From contig NZ_CP031194.1 of the NCBI RefSeq assembly GCF_003344965.1, positions 3,968,001 to 4,032,000 of the forward strand: a stretch of 64,000 bases of DNA. The letters are read 5' to 3'. Positions 36,147 to 44,787 of the stretch are shown piece after piece. Origin of the DNA: Streptomyces paludis (GTDB lineage: Bacteria > Actinomycetota > Actinomycetes > Streptomycetales > Streptomycetaceae). A program made the translations under genes and the position numbers. The notes beneath the pieces were generated by a model. The model made no database searches. It was not told where the DNA came from and saw only the letters and a program-made list of their open reading frames with translations. Each line of letters starts with the position of its first letter. Position 1 is the first letter of the stretch.

Positions 36147-36471
36147 CCACAACCCACACAACGGTGACCAGCGGGGCTTGGATCGCAACCAACAGCGGGC
36201 CGCTGGCCGCTGAGCCGGTGCCGAGTCACCCCATTCCTCTGTCGCGTAGCCCCGCAGGGCCCACCCGCCCGCCGGACCCTGAGCCGAGTGGCAGGACAGC
36301 GGACCCCCCCCGGGCCCCCCTCCCCCCGGCCGCCCCCCCTCTCCCGTACGCGCGCCGGAAGGGGAGGTGTCAAGGGTGAAGCGCAGCGTAATCGGCGTAG
36401 CCGACGCGACGAAGGAGCGCCCTTTACTCCTCCCCTGGAGGCGCGACACTGGCAGGAGGAGGGGCGGCCCG
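36147..36471 (-). repeat. Right arm of inverted-repeat element
   Basis: Inverted counterpart of 35451-35771, with small gaps and two mismatches in the most conserved 65 bp. Confidence 0.72.
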
Positions 36472-36860
36472 GCAGGCACCTGGCGTTCAGCGCCTCGCTC
36501 CCGTACACCCCGGTCTACCTCTTGGTCCACCGGGTCGTCATCGGTCCACCCCGACAGGGTTCCGGCCGCCTCGTCGCTCGCTGGGGTCCATGCCCGGCGC
36601 CGGGTGCTGTTGCCCACCCCCGTGGGGCAGCTGCACCCGGCGCCTGCGCGTGCCGCTCGCCTGGGGCGGGCGGCCGTGGGGCGCGCACAGCGCCAAGGGT
36701 GTCGATCCTGAAGGTGAGGCGAGCGAAAGTCAACTAACGTGGATTGAAGGAGTGAGGGCCAAGGGCCGCTCCCTGGGAAGGCGTTATTTTGGGCGTTTTA
36801 TTCTTCACGATCGTGTAATGGCCACGCAGGGCTTGATCCCCGGCCGACAGCGAAGAGTTC

Positions 36861-36866
36861 TATGAT
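36861..36866 (+). promoter_or_regulatory. Probable -10 of leaderless XRE gene
   Basis: TATGAT, 7 nt before the ATG at 36874. No ribosome site precedes that ATG. The in-frame ATG at 36862 lies inside the -10 element and so is unlikely to be used. Confidence 0.5.
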
Positions 36867-36873
36867 CCGGCGC

Positions 36874-37407
36874 ATGAACACCGATTCTTCGCTTGACTTC
36901 GCGGCTCGCTTCCGGCGTGTGATCTCGGTGATCTACCCGAAGGATCTGGGGCGCCCCTGGCGCGACTCGGAGATCGCCGAGGGGACCGGCCTGAGCGGCA
37001 CGTATATCGGGAATCTCCGCAAGGGCACCCAGAAGCCGAGCCTGGAGAATGCGGTGAAGATCGCCAAGTTCTTCGGTGTGCCGCTGGATTACTTCAGCGA
37101 TTCGGCCACCGCGCTGGCCGTGGAACGGGACTTGCGGAAGATCGAGGCCCTGCGGGACGCTCGGGTGGAGCGCATCGCGATGCGGGCGGCCGGATTGCCT
37201 CCGGAGATGCAGGACGCCGCTCTCACCGTGGTGGAGCAATTGCGGAAGGCGGTCGGGCTGCCCGACGGCGGCGACGACGGTGGTGACGGCGACGACGGCA
37301 GTGACGGCGGTGACAGCGGTGACGGCGGTGGCGACGACCGGTCCGGGGGCAGTACGCCGGCCACCGGCCGTACGACGGACCCGTCCGGCGATCGCCCCTC
37401 GGCGTGA
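36874..37407 (+). CDS. XRE-family helix-turn-helix regulator
   Basis: 177 aa. N-terminal XRE domain: WRDSEIAEGTGLSGTYIGNLRKGTQKPSLENAVKIAKFFGVPLDYF, then a helical segment and an Asp/Gly-rich acidic tail (GGDDGGDGDDGSDGG). The start at 36874 is chosen because of the -10 element 7 nt upstream. It overlaps the ImmA/IrrE-like gene as GTGA, the usual pairing of an XRE repressor and a metalloprotease that acts on it. Heads a four-gene operon. Confidence 0.88.
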   Translation: MNTDSSLDFAARFRRVISVIYPKDLGRPWRDSEIAEGTGLSGTYIGNLRKGTQKPSLENAVKIAKFFGVPLDYFSDSATALAVERDLRKIEALRDARVERIAMRAAGLPPEMQDAALTVVEQLRKAVGLPDGGDDGGDGDDGSDGGDSGDGGGDDRSGGSTPATGRTTDPSGDRPSA

Positions 37408-38048
37408 CCGGGTCCGGGGCGGGGTCCGAGGCCGCCGAGGCCGGTTATGAGCTGACGCCGTTGGGGCGCTGGCAACCGGCCGGCACCGATGCTGATGAGG
37501 ATGACGTGCGAGATCTGGGACGTACCCGCCGCCGGATGCGGGCCAAGGTCAGGGAGCTGGACCTGCCGCGGCTGCGTACGGTGGAGGAGCTGACCGCGGC
37601 GGTCGCGGACCGGGTCGGGCGTCCCGTACGGCTCGTACCCCGCCGGATGCGGGTCGGGGAGCCGTCCGGATTCGTCGAGCGGCGCGCGGACGTCGACGTC
37701 ATCCACTTCGAGCAGGAGACCTCCGGTCTGCACCAGGCCCACATCATCTGCCACGAACTGGCCCACCTCCTCTGCGGCCACCTCGCCGAAGCGCCCGCAC
37801 AGAACGCGCAGGACGCCGACGGTGCGCAGGACGCCGATGGCTCCGAGACCGGCCACGTGGAGTTGTCCACCATCGACCCCGACATGCTCCGGCTCGTCCT
37901 CGGCCGTTCCCACTACGACGCCGTGGCCGAGGAGGAGGCCGAGATCCTGGGCGCCGAGCTGACCCGTACGCTCGTCCTGGCCCCCGGAGCGGGGACGACC
38001 TCCCAGCTGGCGCCCGCGCTGGAGCATCGCAAGGGGCAGAATGTTTGA
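37404..38048 (+). CDS. ImmA/IrrE-family metallopeptidase-like protein
   Basis: 214 aa. Zinc-peptidase motif in HIICHELAHLLCGH (HExxH plus downstream His); preceding beta strands DVDVIHFEQETSG resemble other COG2856 proteins. A short repeat (AQDADGAQDADG) follows the motif. GTG at 37404 overlaps the XRE stop. Members cleave or inactivate a partner XRE repressor in response to stress or a signal; the same is inferred here. Overlaps the next gene by 8 bp. Confidence 0.88.
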   Translation: MTGSGAGSEAAEAGYELTPLGRWQPAGTDADEDDVRDLGRTRRRMRAKVRELDLPRLRTVEELTAAVADRVGRPVRLVPRRMRVGEPSGFVERRADVDVIHFEQETSGLHQAHIICHELAHLLCGHLAEAPAQNAQDADGAQDADGSETGHVELSTIDPDMLRLVLGRSHYDAVAEEEAEILGAELTRTLVLAPGAGTTSQLAPALEHRKGQNV

Positions 38049-39438
38049 GCTGTCGGCAGCGACGTCCGCTGCGGCGTCGGTCGCGACGTCCGCTGCGACA
38101 TCGGTCGCGACGTCCGGCGTGCCCATCTCCGCCGCGCCCATCTCCGACGCCCCGTTCAACGTCGTCTACCTCACCATCGGCACCCTGGCCTGGGCCGTCG
38201 CCGTACTGAAGTTCCGGGCCTGGCGCCGCGATCCGTCCCCCGGGCTGCTCGTCGTCGCCCTCACGATCGCCTCGCCCGCCACCGCCTTCGTGGTGGCCGC
38301 GCCGGTGGTGTACCGGCTGATCGACCGGCTCGCGCACCGCGGCAATCTGGCGACGCTCCTCGTCTACCTGGGCATCACCGGCTTCTCCGCCGCGGCCGTC
38401 GTGCTGGCCCGGATGTGGGCGCCGCCCCAGGGCGGCGCGGGGGCCGGCGGCCACGCCCACACGCTCACCCACACGCAGCCGCAGCCGCAGGCGTGGGACG
38501 CGGCCACCGCCGACACCTGGCGGCAGGTACGGCGGCGGCTCGCGGTCTTCGCCGTGCTGGTCGTCGCGATGGTCGTCCTGTTCCTCACCGGGGGAGCGCA
38601 CACCCCCGAGACCCCCCTCACCTTCGACACCACCTTCGCCACCGAACCCCGTATCGCCGCGTTCCTCGTCATCTACCAGGCGCTGTTCGGCTTCGCACTG
38701 GTCGACATCAGCCGTGTCTTCCTCGGCCACGCCGCCCGGCTGCCGGCCGGACCACTGCGGCGCGGCATCCGGCAGCTCGCCCTCGGTGGGTTCGTCGCCT
38801 GCGGGTATGTGGTGTGCAAGGTCGTCGCGATCGGCGCCGCCGCCCGTGGTGTCACCGGCACGGAGTGGCTGAGCACCGCCCTGGGGCCGGTCTTCGCCGC
38901 GCTCGGCGCCGTCCTCATCACGACCGGCTTCGCCGGCCCGGCCGTCGCCGCCTGGACGCGCCGCCGCCGCGACTACCGCGCCCTCCGGCCGCTCTGGGAC
39001 CTGGTGTACGGCGTGGACGGCCGGCTGGCGCTCGAAGCGCCCGCGTCGCGCTGGACGGAGCGGCTGGCGGTACGCGACCTGGAGTGGCGCACCGCCCGGC
39101 GCGGTCTGGAGATACGGGACGGCCAGCTCACACTGCGGCCCTGGAGCGACCCCGGTGTGATCGCCGCCGCGCACCGGCTCGCCGACCGGGCCGGTCTCGA
39201 CGACGCGGACCGCGCCGCCCTGGTCGTCGCCGCCTCCCTGCGCCACGCCGCCGACGCGCTGCGCGCCGGCGTACCGCCCCGCGCCCGCGAGGACCAGCCC
39301 CAACTGCCGGGCCTCGACACGGAACCGGCCGAGGAGCGAGCCCACCTCGTGCGCGTCGCCCGCTGTCTCTCCGCGCCCCTGACCGGCGAGGTGCTGGCCG
39401 CCGCCGGCGCCGCCGGCGCCGACACGAACCCCCGGTGA
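38041..39438 (+). CDS. MAB_1171c-type membrane protein
   Basis: 465 aa. A short Ala/Ser/Thr repeat N-terminus (SVATSAATSVATS) is followed by about seven TM segments (VVYLTIGTLAWAVAVLKF to LGPVFAALGAVLITTGFAG) and a ~150-residue cytoplasmic tail (RDYRALRPLWDLVYGVDG...). Streptomyces proteins with this architecture are named MAB_1171c family putative transporters and usually sit behind XRE and ImmA-like genes. ATG at 38041 within the upstream gene's end. Transport function is not demonstrated. Confidence 0.8.
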   Translation: MFELSAATSAAASVATSAATSVATSGVPISAAPISDAPFNVVYLTIGTLAWAVAVLKFRAWRRDPSPGLLVVALTIASPATAFVVAAPVVYRLIDRLAHRGNLATLLVYLGITGFSAAAVVLARMWAPPQGGAGAGGHAHTLTHTQPQPQAWDAATADTWRQVRRRLAVFAVLVVAMVVLFLTGGAHTPETPLTFDTTFATEPRIAAFLVIYQALFGFALVDISRVFLGHAARLPAGPLRRGIRQLALGGFVACGYVVCKVVAIGAAARGVTGTEWLSTALGPVFAALGAVLITTGFAGPAVAAWTRRRRDYRALRPLWDLVYGVDGRLALEAPASRWTERLAVRDLEWRTARRGLEIRDGQLTLRPWSDPGVIAAAHRLADRAGLDDADRAALVVAASLRHAADALRAGVPPRAREDQPQLPGLDTEPAEERAHLVRVARCLSAPLTGEVLAAAGAAGADTNPR

Positions 39439-39442
39439 TCCC

Positions 39443-40294
39443 GTGACGCCCGACCCCGACCCGGGCTCCCACGCCCACTCCGACCCCGACCCCGGCTCCT
39501 GCCCCAGCCTCGCCCCCAACTCCGACCCCGACCCCGCGCCGGGCGCCCCGCCCCCGTACGACCCCTCCCGTACCCACCGCGCCTACGCCCGCCTCATGCT
39601 GGAGACGATGCCCGAGGAGTCCCGGATCGGGCTCACCCTGGGCTTTGTCCGTACGTTCGGCATCCCCGGCATCGCGCGTGTGCTGGCCGGCACCGGGCGG
39701 ATGGAGGCCGCGGCCAAGGCGCGGGCGAAGGCGACCGGTGTGGCGATGTTCGCGCTGATCGGGTCGGGGGTGGACACCGAGGCGGGGCGGCCGGTGGTGG
39801 CGGGGCTGCGGCGGGTGCACGAACGGCCGGGCATCACAACCGAGTTGATGCGGTACGTGATGGCGTGCTTCACGGTGTGTCCGCTGCGCTTCATCGACGA
39901 GCACGGCCACCGTGCCGTCACGGACGAGGAGCGGGAGGGCGCGTACGCGTTCCACACCGGCCTGCTCGCCGCGCTCGGGCTGCCCCGGCCACCGGACGAG
40001 CGCCAACTCACTGACGTGGAAAGGTGGATGAGCGCGTACGAGAACCGCCACTTCTCGCCCACCCCGCAGGGCCGCGCCCTCTGGGCCGCCACCAGCGCCG
40101 GGCTGCTGGCGGCCCGGCTGCCCCGGGCGCTGGCGCCGCTCGCCCCGGCGGTCGCCGCCGCGCTGCTGGACCCGCCGCTGCGCGCGGCACTGGACGTACG
40201 GCCGCCGCGCGCGCCGGTGCGGCGGCTCGTGGCGTACGGGCTACGGACGCGGTCCCGGTCGGGGGCGCGGACCGGAGCCCGGTCGGGGGCGTAA
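39443..40294 (+). CDS. MpaB-like oxygenase family (DUF2236) protein
   Basis: 283 aa. The first 45 residues are Pro/Asp/Ser-rich (DPDPGSHAHSDPDPG), from GACCCCGAC-type repeats. The core has the family segments ITTELMRYVMACFTVCPLRFIDEHGHRAVTDEEREGAYAFHTGL and a His in ENRHFSPT; the family (MpaB, latex-clearing protein) binds haem b through His. GTG at 39443, four nt after the upstream stop. Part of the XRE/ImmA/MAB_1171c operon, a recurrent Streptomyces set of unknown function. Confidence 0.78.
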   Translation: MTPDPDPGSHAHSDPDPGSCPSLAPNSDPDPAPGAPPPYDPSRTHRAYARLMLETMPEESRIGLTLGFVRTFGIPGIARVLAGTGRMEAAAKARAKATGVAMFALIGSGVDTEAGRPVVAGLRRVHERPGITTELMRYVMACFTVCPLRFIDEHGHRAVTDEEREGAYAFHTGLLAALGLPRPPDERQLTDVERWMSAYENRHFSPTPQGRALWAATSAGLLAARLPRALAPLAPAVAAALLDPPLRAALDVRPPRAPVRRLVAYGLRTRSRSGARTGARSGA

Positions 40295-40333
40295 CAAGCC
40301 CCGGACCGGCACCGCTCGGACGCGTAACAAGCC

Positions 40334-42151
40334 CTACTGGACGGCGGCCATGGCGAACAACGCGGCTGCGCCAGGCGCCGGTTCCGGCCGGTGCACACCG
40401 CGCGGCCGGTACTCCAGGCGGTCCGCCACTCCCACCAGATCGGCCAGCAGCCAGACGATGGCCAGCCACATCTCGGTGCCCTGCAACCCCGGCTCCCGGC
40501 CCGGCCCCGAGCCGCCCTCGCCCGCCGGGCCGAAGCCGAACCCGGCGCCGTCGTGCCAGCGTCCCAGCGCCTGCGTCAGCTGCTGCCCGGCCCACGCCCG
40601 TACCTCGTCGGACCGGTGGCGGGTCTGGCGGCCCGCGAGCCACAACGGGTGTGCCACGTCAAGTACGTTGCACGCGTTCTGGCGGCCCTCCGCGAACCAT
40701 CGCGGCTCGGCGGAGTGGGCCAGCACGGTGTCCACCACCCGCTCCGGGTACGGCACCGGAACCCCGAACTGCGCGAACGAGCCGCGCGTCAGCCGGTAGT
40801 AGCCGTTGACCATCTGGAGCCGGGCTTCGGCGGGTGAGGGTGGGGTGGCGGGCGCCCCGCCACCCCACATCCCCGTCCACGGGTCCACCCGCGTACCCAG
40901 CCAGCCGAACAGCGCCTCCAGCGCGCCGCTCTGCCCGCTCGCCTGCCCGCTCGCCGGCCCATCCTGCCCCAGAGCGAGGTTGCGGTACGCGCCGGTCGCC
41001 CAGCAGTCCACCCACGCGCCGGCCGACCACGCCCGCGTCCCCCACGGCAACGCGGCCAGCCGGGCGACCAGTTGCTCGGCCGTCATCCGCCGTACCGCGT
41101 GCACCGGGTGGGTGAACCGGGACCCCAGAAGCTCCAGCGCGTACCCCACCGACAGCACGTGGTACTCGGCCGCGCCGTCCTCGATCCAGCCGTCGGCGGC
41201 CGGCGCGGGCAGGGTGCCCGGGACGCTGTCGGTGCCGCCGCCCGGGGCGAGTTCGGGCACCAGCCCGCTTGCCGGATCCTGAAGTGCGCATAGCCGCTCG
41301 GCGTGTTCGGCGGCGGGCAGTTGTGCCGGTGGGGCGTTCAGCAGCAGATCGGCGATCTCGACCGCGTCGCAGTGTGCGCGTACGGTCGCGGGGGCGCCCG
41401 GCCGGTCGCTGTAGCGGCCGGTGGTGTCGTTCCAGGAGCGGGCCAGGACGGCGGCGGCCTGCGCCCGGGCGCGCTCAGAGAAGCGCGCCACGGCGTCGCC
41501 CGTATGCGTTGTGCCCGTACGCGATGGGTGGCTCCCGCCCCGACGGTCGCGGAGCGGGCGGGCCGGGTTTCCGGCGGCGATCGTCCACAGCGCCAGATCC
41601 TTGGTGACGACCGCGCCCGCCCCCACCACACAGTGGTCACCGATCGTCACCCCGTCCAGGACCACAACGTTCGAGCCGATCCACACGTCGTCCCCGAGGA
41701 CGATGCCCTCGCTCGTGAGCGGCTGCCGGTGCACGGGCGCGTCCGGAGCGAAGCCGTGATTGAAGCCGAGCAGCGAGCTGTGCGCGCCGATACGGACCCC
41801 GTTGCCGAGCGTCACCCGGCCCCGTACCGTCGCGTACGGATTGACCGTGCAGTCGCGCCCGGCCCGGATCTCACCGGTGACGTAGGCGTGCCCCGCGATG
41901 TACGAGTCGGCGCCCAGGCTCAGCGCATCGGGGAACACGCCCGCCGCCGGGGAGACGTAACAGCGCGGCCCCAGACTCGCGCCGGCATCGGCCAGCCGCT
42001 TCTGGTGCGCGGCCTGCGCCGCGTGTTGTGCGGCGGAGGCCCGTCGCGCGAAGTCCCAGGGGCAGTAGTCGAAGTAGGAATCCTCCACGGGGCCGTCCGG
42101 GGTCGCACTGTCCGGGGGCGGGCTGTCCTGCGCCGAGCTGTCCGAGTCCAT
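40334..42151 (-). CDS. Left-handed beta-helix acyltransferase fused to helical domain
   Basis: 605 aa. Residues about 60-200 are hexapeptide repeats (GVRIGAHSSLLGFNHGF, VWIGSNVVVLDGVTIGDHCVVGAGAVV) of a NodL/CAT-type O-acetyltransferase with catalytic-type His in FNHGF. Residues about 225-605 form a long alpha-rich domain with Trp/His motifs (NACNVLDVAHPLWLAG, GTEMWLAIVWLLADL) resembling an alpha/alpha-barrel. I do not recognise the combined architecture. ATG at 42151; a palindrome just upstream would be in the leader. It lies opposite the MpaB operon end and downstream of the polyprenyl synthase on the same strand. Confidence 0.75.
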   Translation of the reverse strand: MDSDSSAQDSPPPDSATPDGPVEDSYFDYCPWDFARRASAAQHAAQAAHQKRLADAGASLGPRCYVSPAAGVFPDALSLGADSYIAGHAYVTGEIRAGRDCTVNPYATVRGRVTLGNGVRIGAHSSLLGFNHGFAPDAPVHRQPLTSEGIVLGDDVWIGSNVVVLDGVTIGDHCVVGAGAVVTKDLALWTIAAGNPARPLRDRRGGSHPSRTGTTHTGDAVARFSERARAQAAAVLARSWNDTTGRYSDRPGAPATVRAHCDAVEIADLLLNAPPAQLPAAEHAERLCALQDPASGLVPELAPGGGTDSVPGTLPAPAADGWIEDGAAEYHVLSVGYALELLGSRFTHPVHAVRRMTAEQLVARLAALPWGTRAWSAGAWVDCWATGAYRNLALGQDGPASGQASGQSGALEALFGWLGTRVDPWTGMWGGGAPATPPSPAEARLQMVNGYYRLTRGSFAQFGVPVPYPERVVDTVLAHSAEPRWFAEGRQNACNVLDVAHPLWLAGRQTRHRSDEVRAWAGQQLTQALGRWHDGAGFGFGPAGEGGSGPGREPGLQGTEMWLAIVWLLADLVGVADRLEYRPRGVHRPEPAPGAAALFAMAAVQ

Positions 42152-42163
42152 GCCCGCGAGTGT

Positions 42164-42177
42164 AGAGAGCGCTTTCT
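42164..42177. promoter_or_regulatory. LacI-type palindrome upstream of acyltransferase gene
   Basis: AGAGAGCGCTTTCT, symmetric around GCGC with one mismatch per arm, close to the GAGCGCTC core of LacI/GalR-family operators. Located 12 bp upstream of the ATG at 42151. Confidence 0.35.
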
Positions 42178-42237
42178 GTCCGGACAATCCCCCCGGGAAC
42201 GGACCAACGGACTACCCCCGCGCGAGCGCGGCGGCGC

Positions 42238-43410
42238 TCACGCCGTCCGGTGGAGCAGATACGTGAGCAGTACGTCCAGCTCCCGCGACGCCCGGGGCGC
42301 CAGCGCGGCCCCACGCAGGCACGTACGGGCGGCGTCGAGATGCCGGCGCGCCTCCGCGAGCGTGGCGGCGCGCCCGCCGGCCCGGTCGACGAGGGTGGCG
42401 GCGTGGGCGGCCGTCGCGTCGTCGAGGGGGTGGGGGGAGCTGAGCAGCGCCGCGAGTTCCCGCCCGGCGCGGCCGTCTCCCGCGTCGAGCGCCGCGAGCG
42501 CGGCGAGGACGGGGTACGTCTTCTTCCGCTGCCGCAGGTCGCCGTGGACGGGTTTGCCGGTCACGGCCGGATCGCCCCAGACGCCGAGCAGGTCGTCAAC
42601 GGCCTGGAACGCCACGCCCAGATGGCGCCCGGCCCGGTCCAGCGCGGCGATGGTGCCGGGGCCCGCCCCGCCGAGCAGCGCGCCGAGGGCGGCGGCGCAG
42701 CCGAGGAGTGTGCCGGTCTTGCGCTCGGCCATGGCCCGGTACTCGTCGGGCCGTACGGCGTCGGGCCCGGTCCATGGCCGGCGCTCGAAGAGCAGATCCT
42801 CGGCCTGGCCGTGCACGAGCCCGGTCAGCGTTGTGGACAGTCGCCGCACGGCGTCGGCGGTGTGGGTGGGCGGTGTCGTCTCGGCGAGCGTCTGTACGGC
42901 GAGCGCGAACAGCGCGTCCCCGGCGAGGACGGCCGGTCCGGTGCCGTACGCCTTCCACACGGCGGGCCGCTGCCGGCGTGTGCCGTCCCCGTCCATGATG
43001 TCGTCGTGCAACAGCGAGAAGGCGTGCACGAGTTCGACGGCGACCGCGCCGGGCACCGCCCGCTCCCCGGCCGCCCTGGCTGCCTCGTCAGCCCCGGCCA
43101 CCCCGGCCACCCCGGCCACCCTGTCTGCCCCGGCGGCCCCTGCGGCCTCGGCGCCCAGCACGGCGAGTGCCTGCCGTACGCCTTTGCCTTGGGACGCTCC
43201 CGGTTTCGGGGCGCCGCCCACCTCGCTCCAGCCGAGTGCGTACGCGGCCATCTCCCCGGTCCACGGCTCCAGCCGGCCGACGGCGGCGGCCAGCGCGGGC
43301 CGTACCAACTCCCGGCAGCGGGACAGGATTTCGGGCGCATGGGCGAGATCGGCGGCCGCCGGGGAGGCGGCACTCGTGTGCGCGGGCGCGACTGCGGAGG
43401 CCCCCGTCAC
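42238..43410 (-). CDS. Polyprenyl (geranylgeranyl-type) diphosphate synthase
   Basis: 390 aa. First Asp-rich motif LLHDDIMDGD with RRQRP after it, second motif QAVDDLLGVWGD, Lys motif ERKTGTLLG: a complete trans-isoprenyl diphosphate synthase. The two residues before the first DDxxD are Leu-His, with no bulky aromatic close to it, so chain length C20 or more is plausible. A Val-Ala-Gly repeat (AGVAGVAGADEAARAAG) lies before the active site. GTG at 43410 overlaps the TPR gene stop as GTGA. No terpene cyclase in the window. Confidence 0.9.
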   Translation of the reverse strand: MTGASAVAPAHTSAASPAAADLAHAPEILSRCRELVRPALAAAVGRLEPWTGEMAAYALGWSEVGGAPKPGASQGKGVRQALAVLGAEAAGAAGADRVAGVAGVAGADEAARAAGERAVPGAVAVELVHAFSLLHDDIMDGDGTRRQRPAVWKAYGTGPAVLAGDALFALAVQTLAETTPPTHTADAVRRLSTTLTGLVHGQAEDLLFERRPWTGPDAVRPDEYRAMAERKTGTLLGCAAALGALLGGAGPGTIAALDRAGRHLGVAFQAVDDLLGVWGDPAVTGKPVHGDLRQRKKTYPVLAALAALDAGDGRAGRELAALLSSPHPLDDATAAHAATLVDRAGGRAATLAEARRHLDAARTCLRGAALAPRASRELDVLLTYLLHRTA

Positions 43411-44579
43411 AGCGCCCCCTGACGCAGACCCGAGACCGCCCCCGGCTCCGGCCCGGACTCCGAGTCCATGTCCGAACCCGGCTCCAGCCCCAGTTCCGTC
43501 GTCGCCCGGTCGACCATGTCGCGCGCGTGCCGCAGCCCGATACGGTCCAGGACATCGCGCAGCTCGGCCAGTTCGGTGGCCGTCTCCGCGCTGTCGCGGC
43601 CCAGCCGGGCGCGGGCCTTGGTGAGGCCGAGGCGGGCGAGGGCGGAGCCCCGGGGTTCGTTCATCGCGTCGAACTCGGCCAGCGCCTGCGCGTAACCGTC
43701 CCGCGCCTCCTCGTAACGACCGGCACGGTAAAGGACGTTGGCGCGCATCTTGTGGTTGTAGGCGAGCGCGCTGGACAACTCCATCGAGCGGCAGGTGATT
43801 TCGGCCTCGGCGAGCAGGGTCAGGGCTCGTTCCGTATCGCCGTCCCGTACGGACACCACGTCCGCTATCCCGCGCAGCGCCCAGGCCCGTCCCCGGTGGT
43901 CGTCGGCGGCGCCCGCGGTCTCGGCGGCCTCCTCGAAGAGGGCGAGAGCGGTGTCGTACGAACCGGTGTTCCGGTGCATCTGCGCGATGCCCTCCAGCGC
44001 CCACACGGTGTGCCGCGCCTCGCCGCGTCGGCGGGCCTCGGCCAGGAGCTTCTCGTGGAGTTCGCCGACGGCGCGGTAGTCGCCCTGGATACGGCCCGTC
44101 TCGGCCAGCCCGGCGAGCGAGTAGCCGCGTACGACCACATCGCCCCCGCGCTCGCCCAGCTCGGCCGCGAGCCCCAGCAGCCGGTACGCGAGCGGCAGCG
44201 CGCCGCGCTGCCGGGCGAGTGTGCCGCCGCTCCACAGTGCCCAGGCCATTGCCCCGGTGTCCTCGCCGGAGCGGGCCGCGCGGTAGCTGGCCTTCCACGC
44301 GAGGTCGGCCTCCGCGATCCGGCCGAGCCGCCGGTACGCCTCCGCCACGGCGAGCCCGCAGCGCGCCATCTCTCCCCACTGCCCGGCCTTCTCGGCGGCG
44401 TGCAGCTCCTCGATCCCCTTGGCGAGCACATCGGTCAGCGACGAGTTCACGGACAGTGAACCGAGCGCGCCCTGATACTCCGGCGCGAACGCCTTGCCGC
44501 GTACGACCGGCTCTGCCTGCCCTGCTGCCCGCCCCTCTGTCTGGCCCCGTACTTCTGTAGTCCCACTGGTGGTCGTCAT
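43407..44579 (-). CDS. Tetratricopeptide-repeat protein coupled to polyprenyl synthase
   Basis: 390 aa, no signal peptide. About six TPR-like pairs from residue 70 to 340 (AEAYRRLGRIAEADLAWKASY, YSLAGLAETGRIQGDYRAVGELHEKL, ANVLYRAGRYEEARDGYAQAL). ATG at 44579 follows GGAG by 8 nt. The 4-bp overlap with the prenyl synthase indicates production in equal amounts; a scaffold or regulatory partner is the inference. No DNA-binding domain is seen. Confidence 0.82.
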   Translation of the reverse strand: MTTTSGTTEVRGQTEGRAAGQAEPVVRGKAFAPEYQGALGSLSVNSSLTDVLAKGIEELHAAEKAGQWGEMARCGLAVAEAYRRLGRIAEADLAWKASYRAARSGEDTGAMAWALWSGGTLARQRGALPLAYRLLGLAAELGERGGDVVVRGYSLAGLAETGRIQGDYRAVGELHEKLLAEARRRGEARHTVWALEGIAQMHRNTGSYDTALALFEEAAETAGAADDHRGRAWALRGIADVVSVRDGDTERALTLLAEAEITCRSMELSSALAYNHKMRANVLYRAGRYEEARDGYAQALAEFDAMNEPRGSALARLGLTKARARLGRDSAETATELAELRDVLDRIGLRHARDMVDRATTELGLEPGSDMDSESGPEPGAVSGLRQGAL

Positions 44580-44787
44580 GTGCGGTTCTCCTGTTCACGT
44601 TCCCCGCCAAAACGCTATGAGGCAAACGGAGTTGGCGAATCCGCCTTCGAGTTGGTCATGGCGTAGTACTCAGGTGCCACAGGAGGTGGCCGGGGTAGTC
44701 AGTGCGATGTACGCGTTACGGGTGTGACGTATGTGCACGGGCACACCTCTAAGGTGGGCGGGCGACGGTGGTACGAGGGGGAATGGC

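Larger units (their letters stand above)
35451..36471. repeat. 1-kb composite repeat element with ~320-bp inverted arms
   Basis: The left arm (35451-35771) and right arm (36147-36471) are inverted copies. In the best block, 35496-35560 matches the reverse complement of 36361-36425 at 63 of 65 positions; a second strong block is 35629-35697 against 36226-36293. The 375-bp centre carries two ~98-bp direct repeats. No transposase, no terminal TG/CA and no clear target duplication. Arm sequences including the AAGGGCGCTCCTTCGTCGCG block look like a repetitive Streptomyces intergenic sequence. It could form a long RNA or DNA hairpin. Confidence 0.75.
35147..36873. other. 1.7-kb gene-free region centred on an inverted-repeat element
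   Basis: No reading frame here has plausible protein character; open frames on both strands are products of high GC and of the inverted symmetry. The region holds the inverted-repeat element at 35451-36471 and, at its right end, the AT-richer promoter area of the XRE gene. Confidence 0.65.

Noticed and set aside
35416..36617. Several 150-255 codon frames on both strands in the inverted-repeat element
   Set aside because: Frames appear on both arms because the arms are inverted copies; they lack ribosome sites and protein-like composition. The shared KGRSFVASA-type peptide comes from a DNA repeat.
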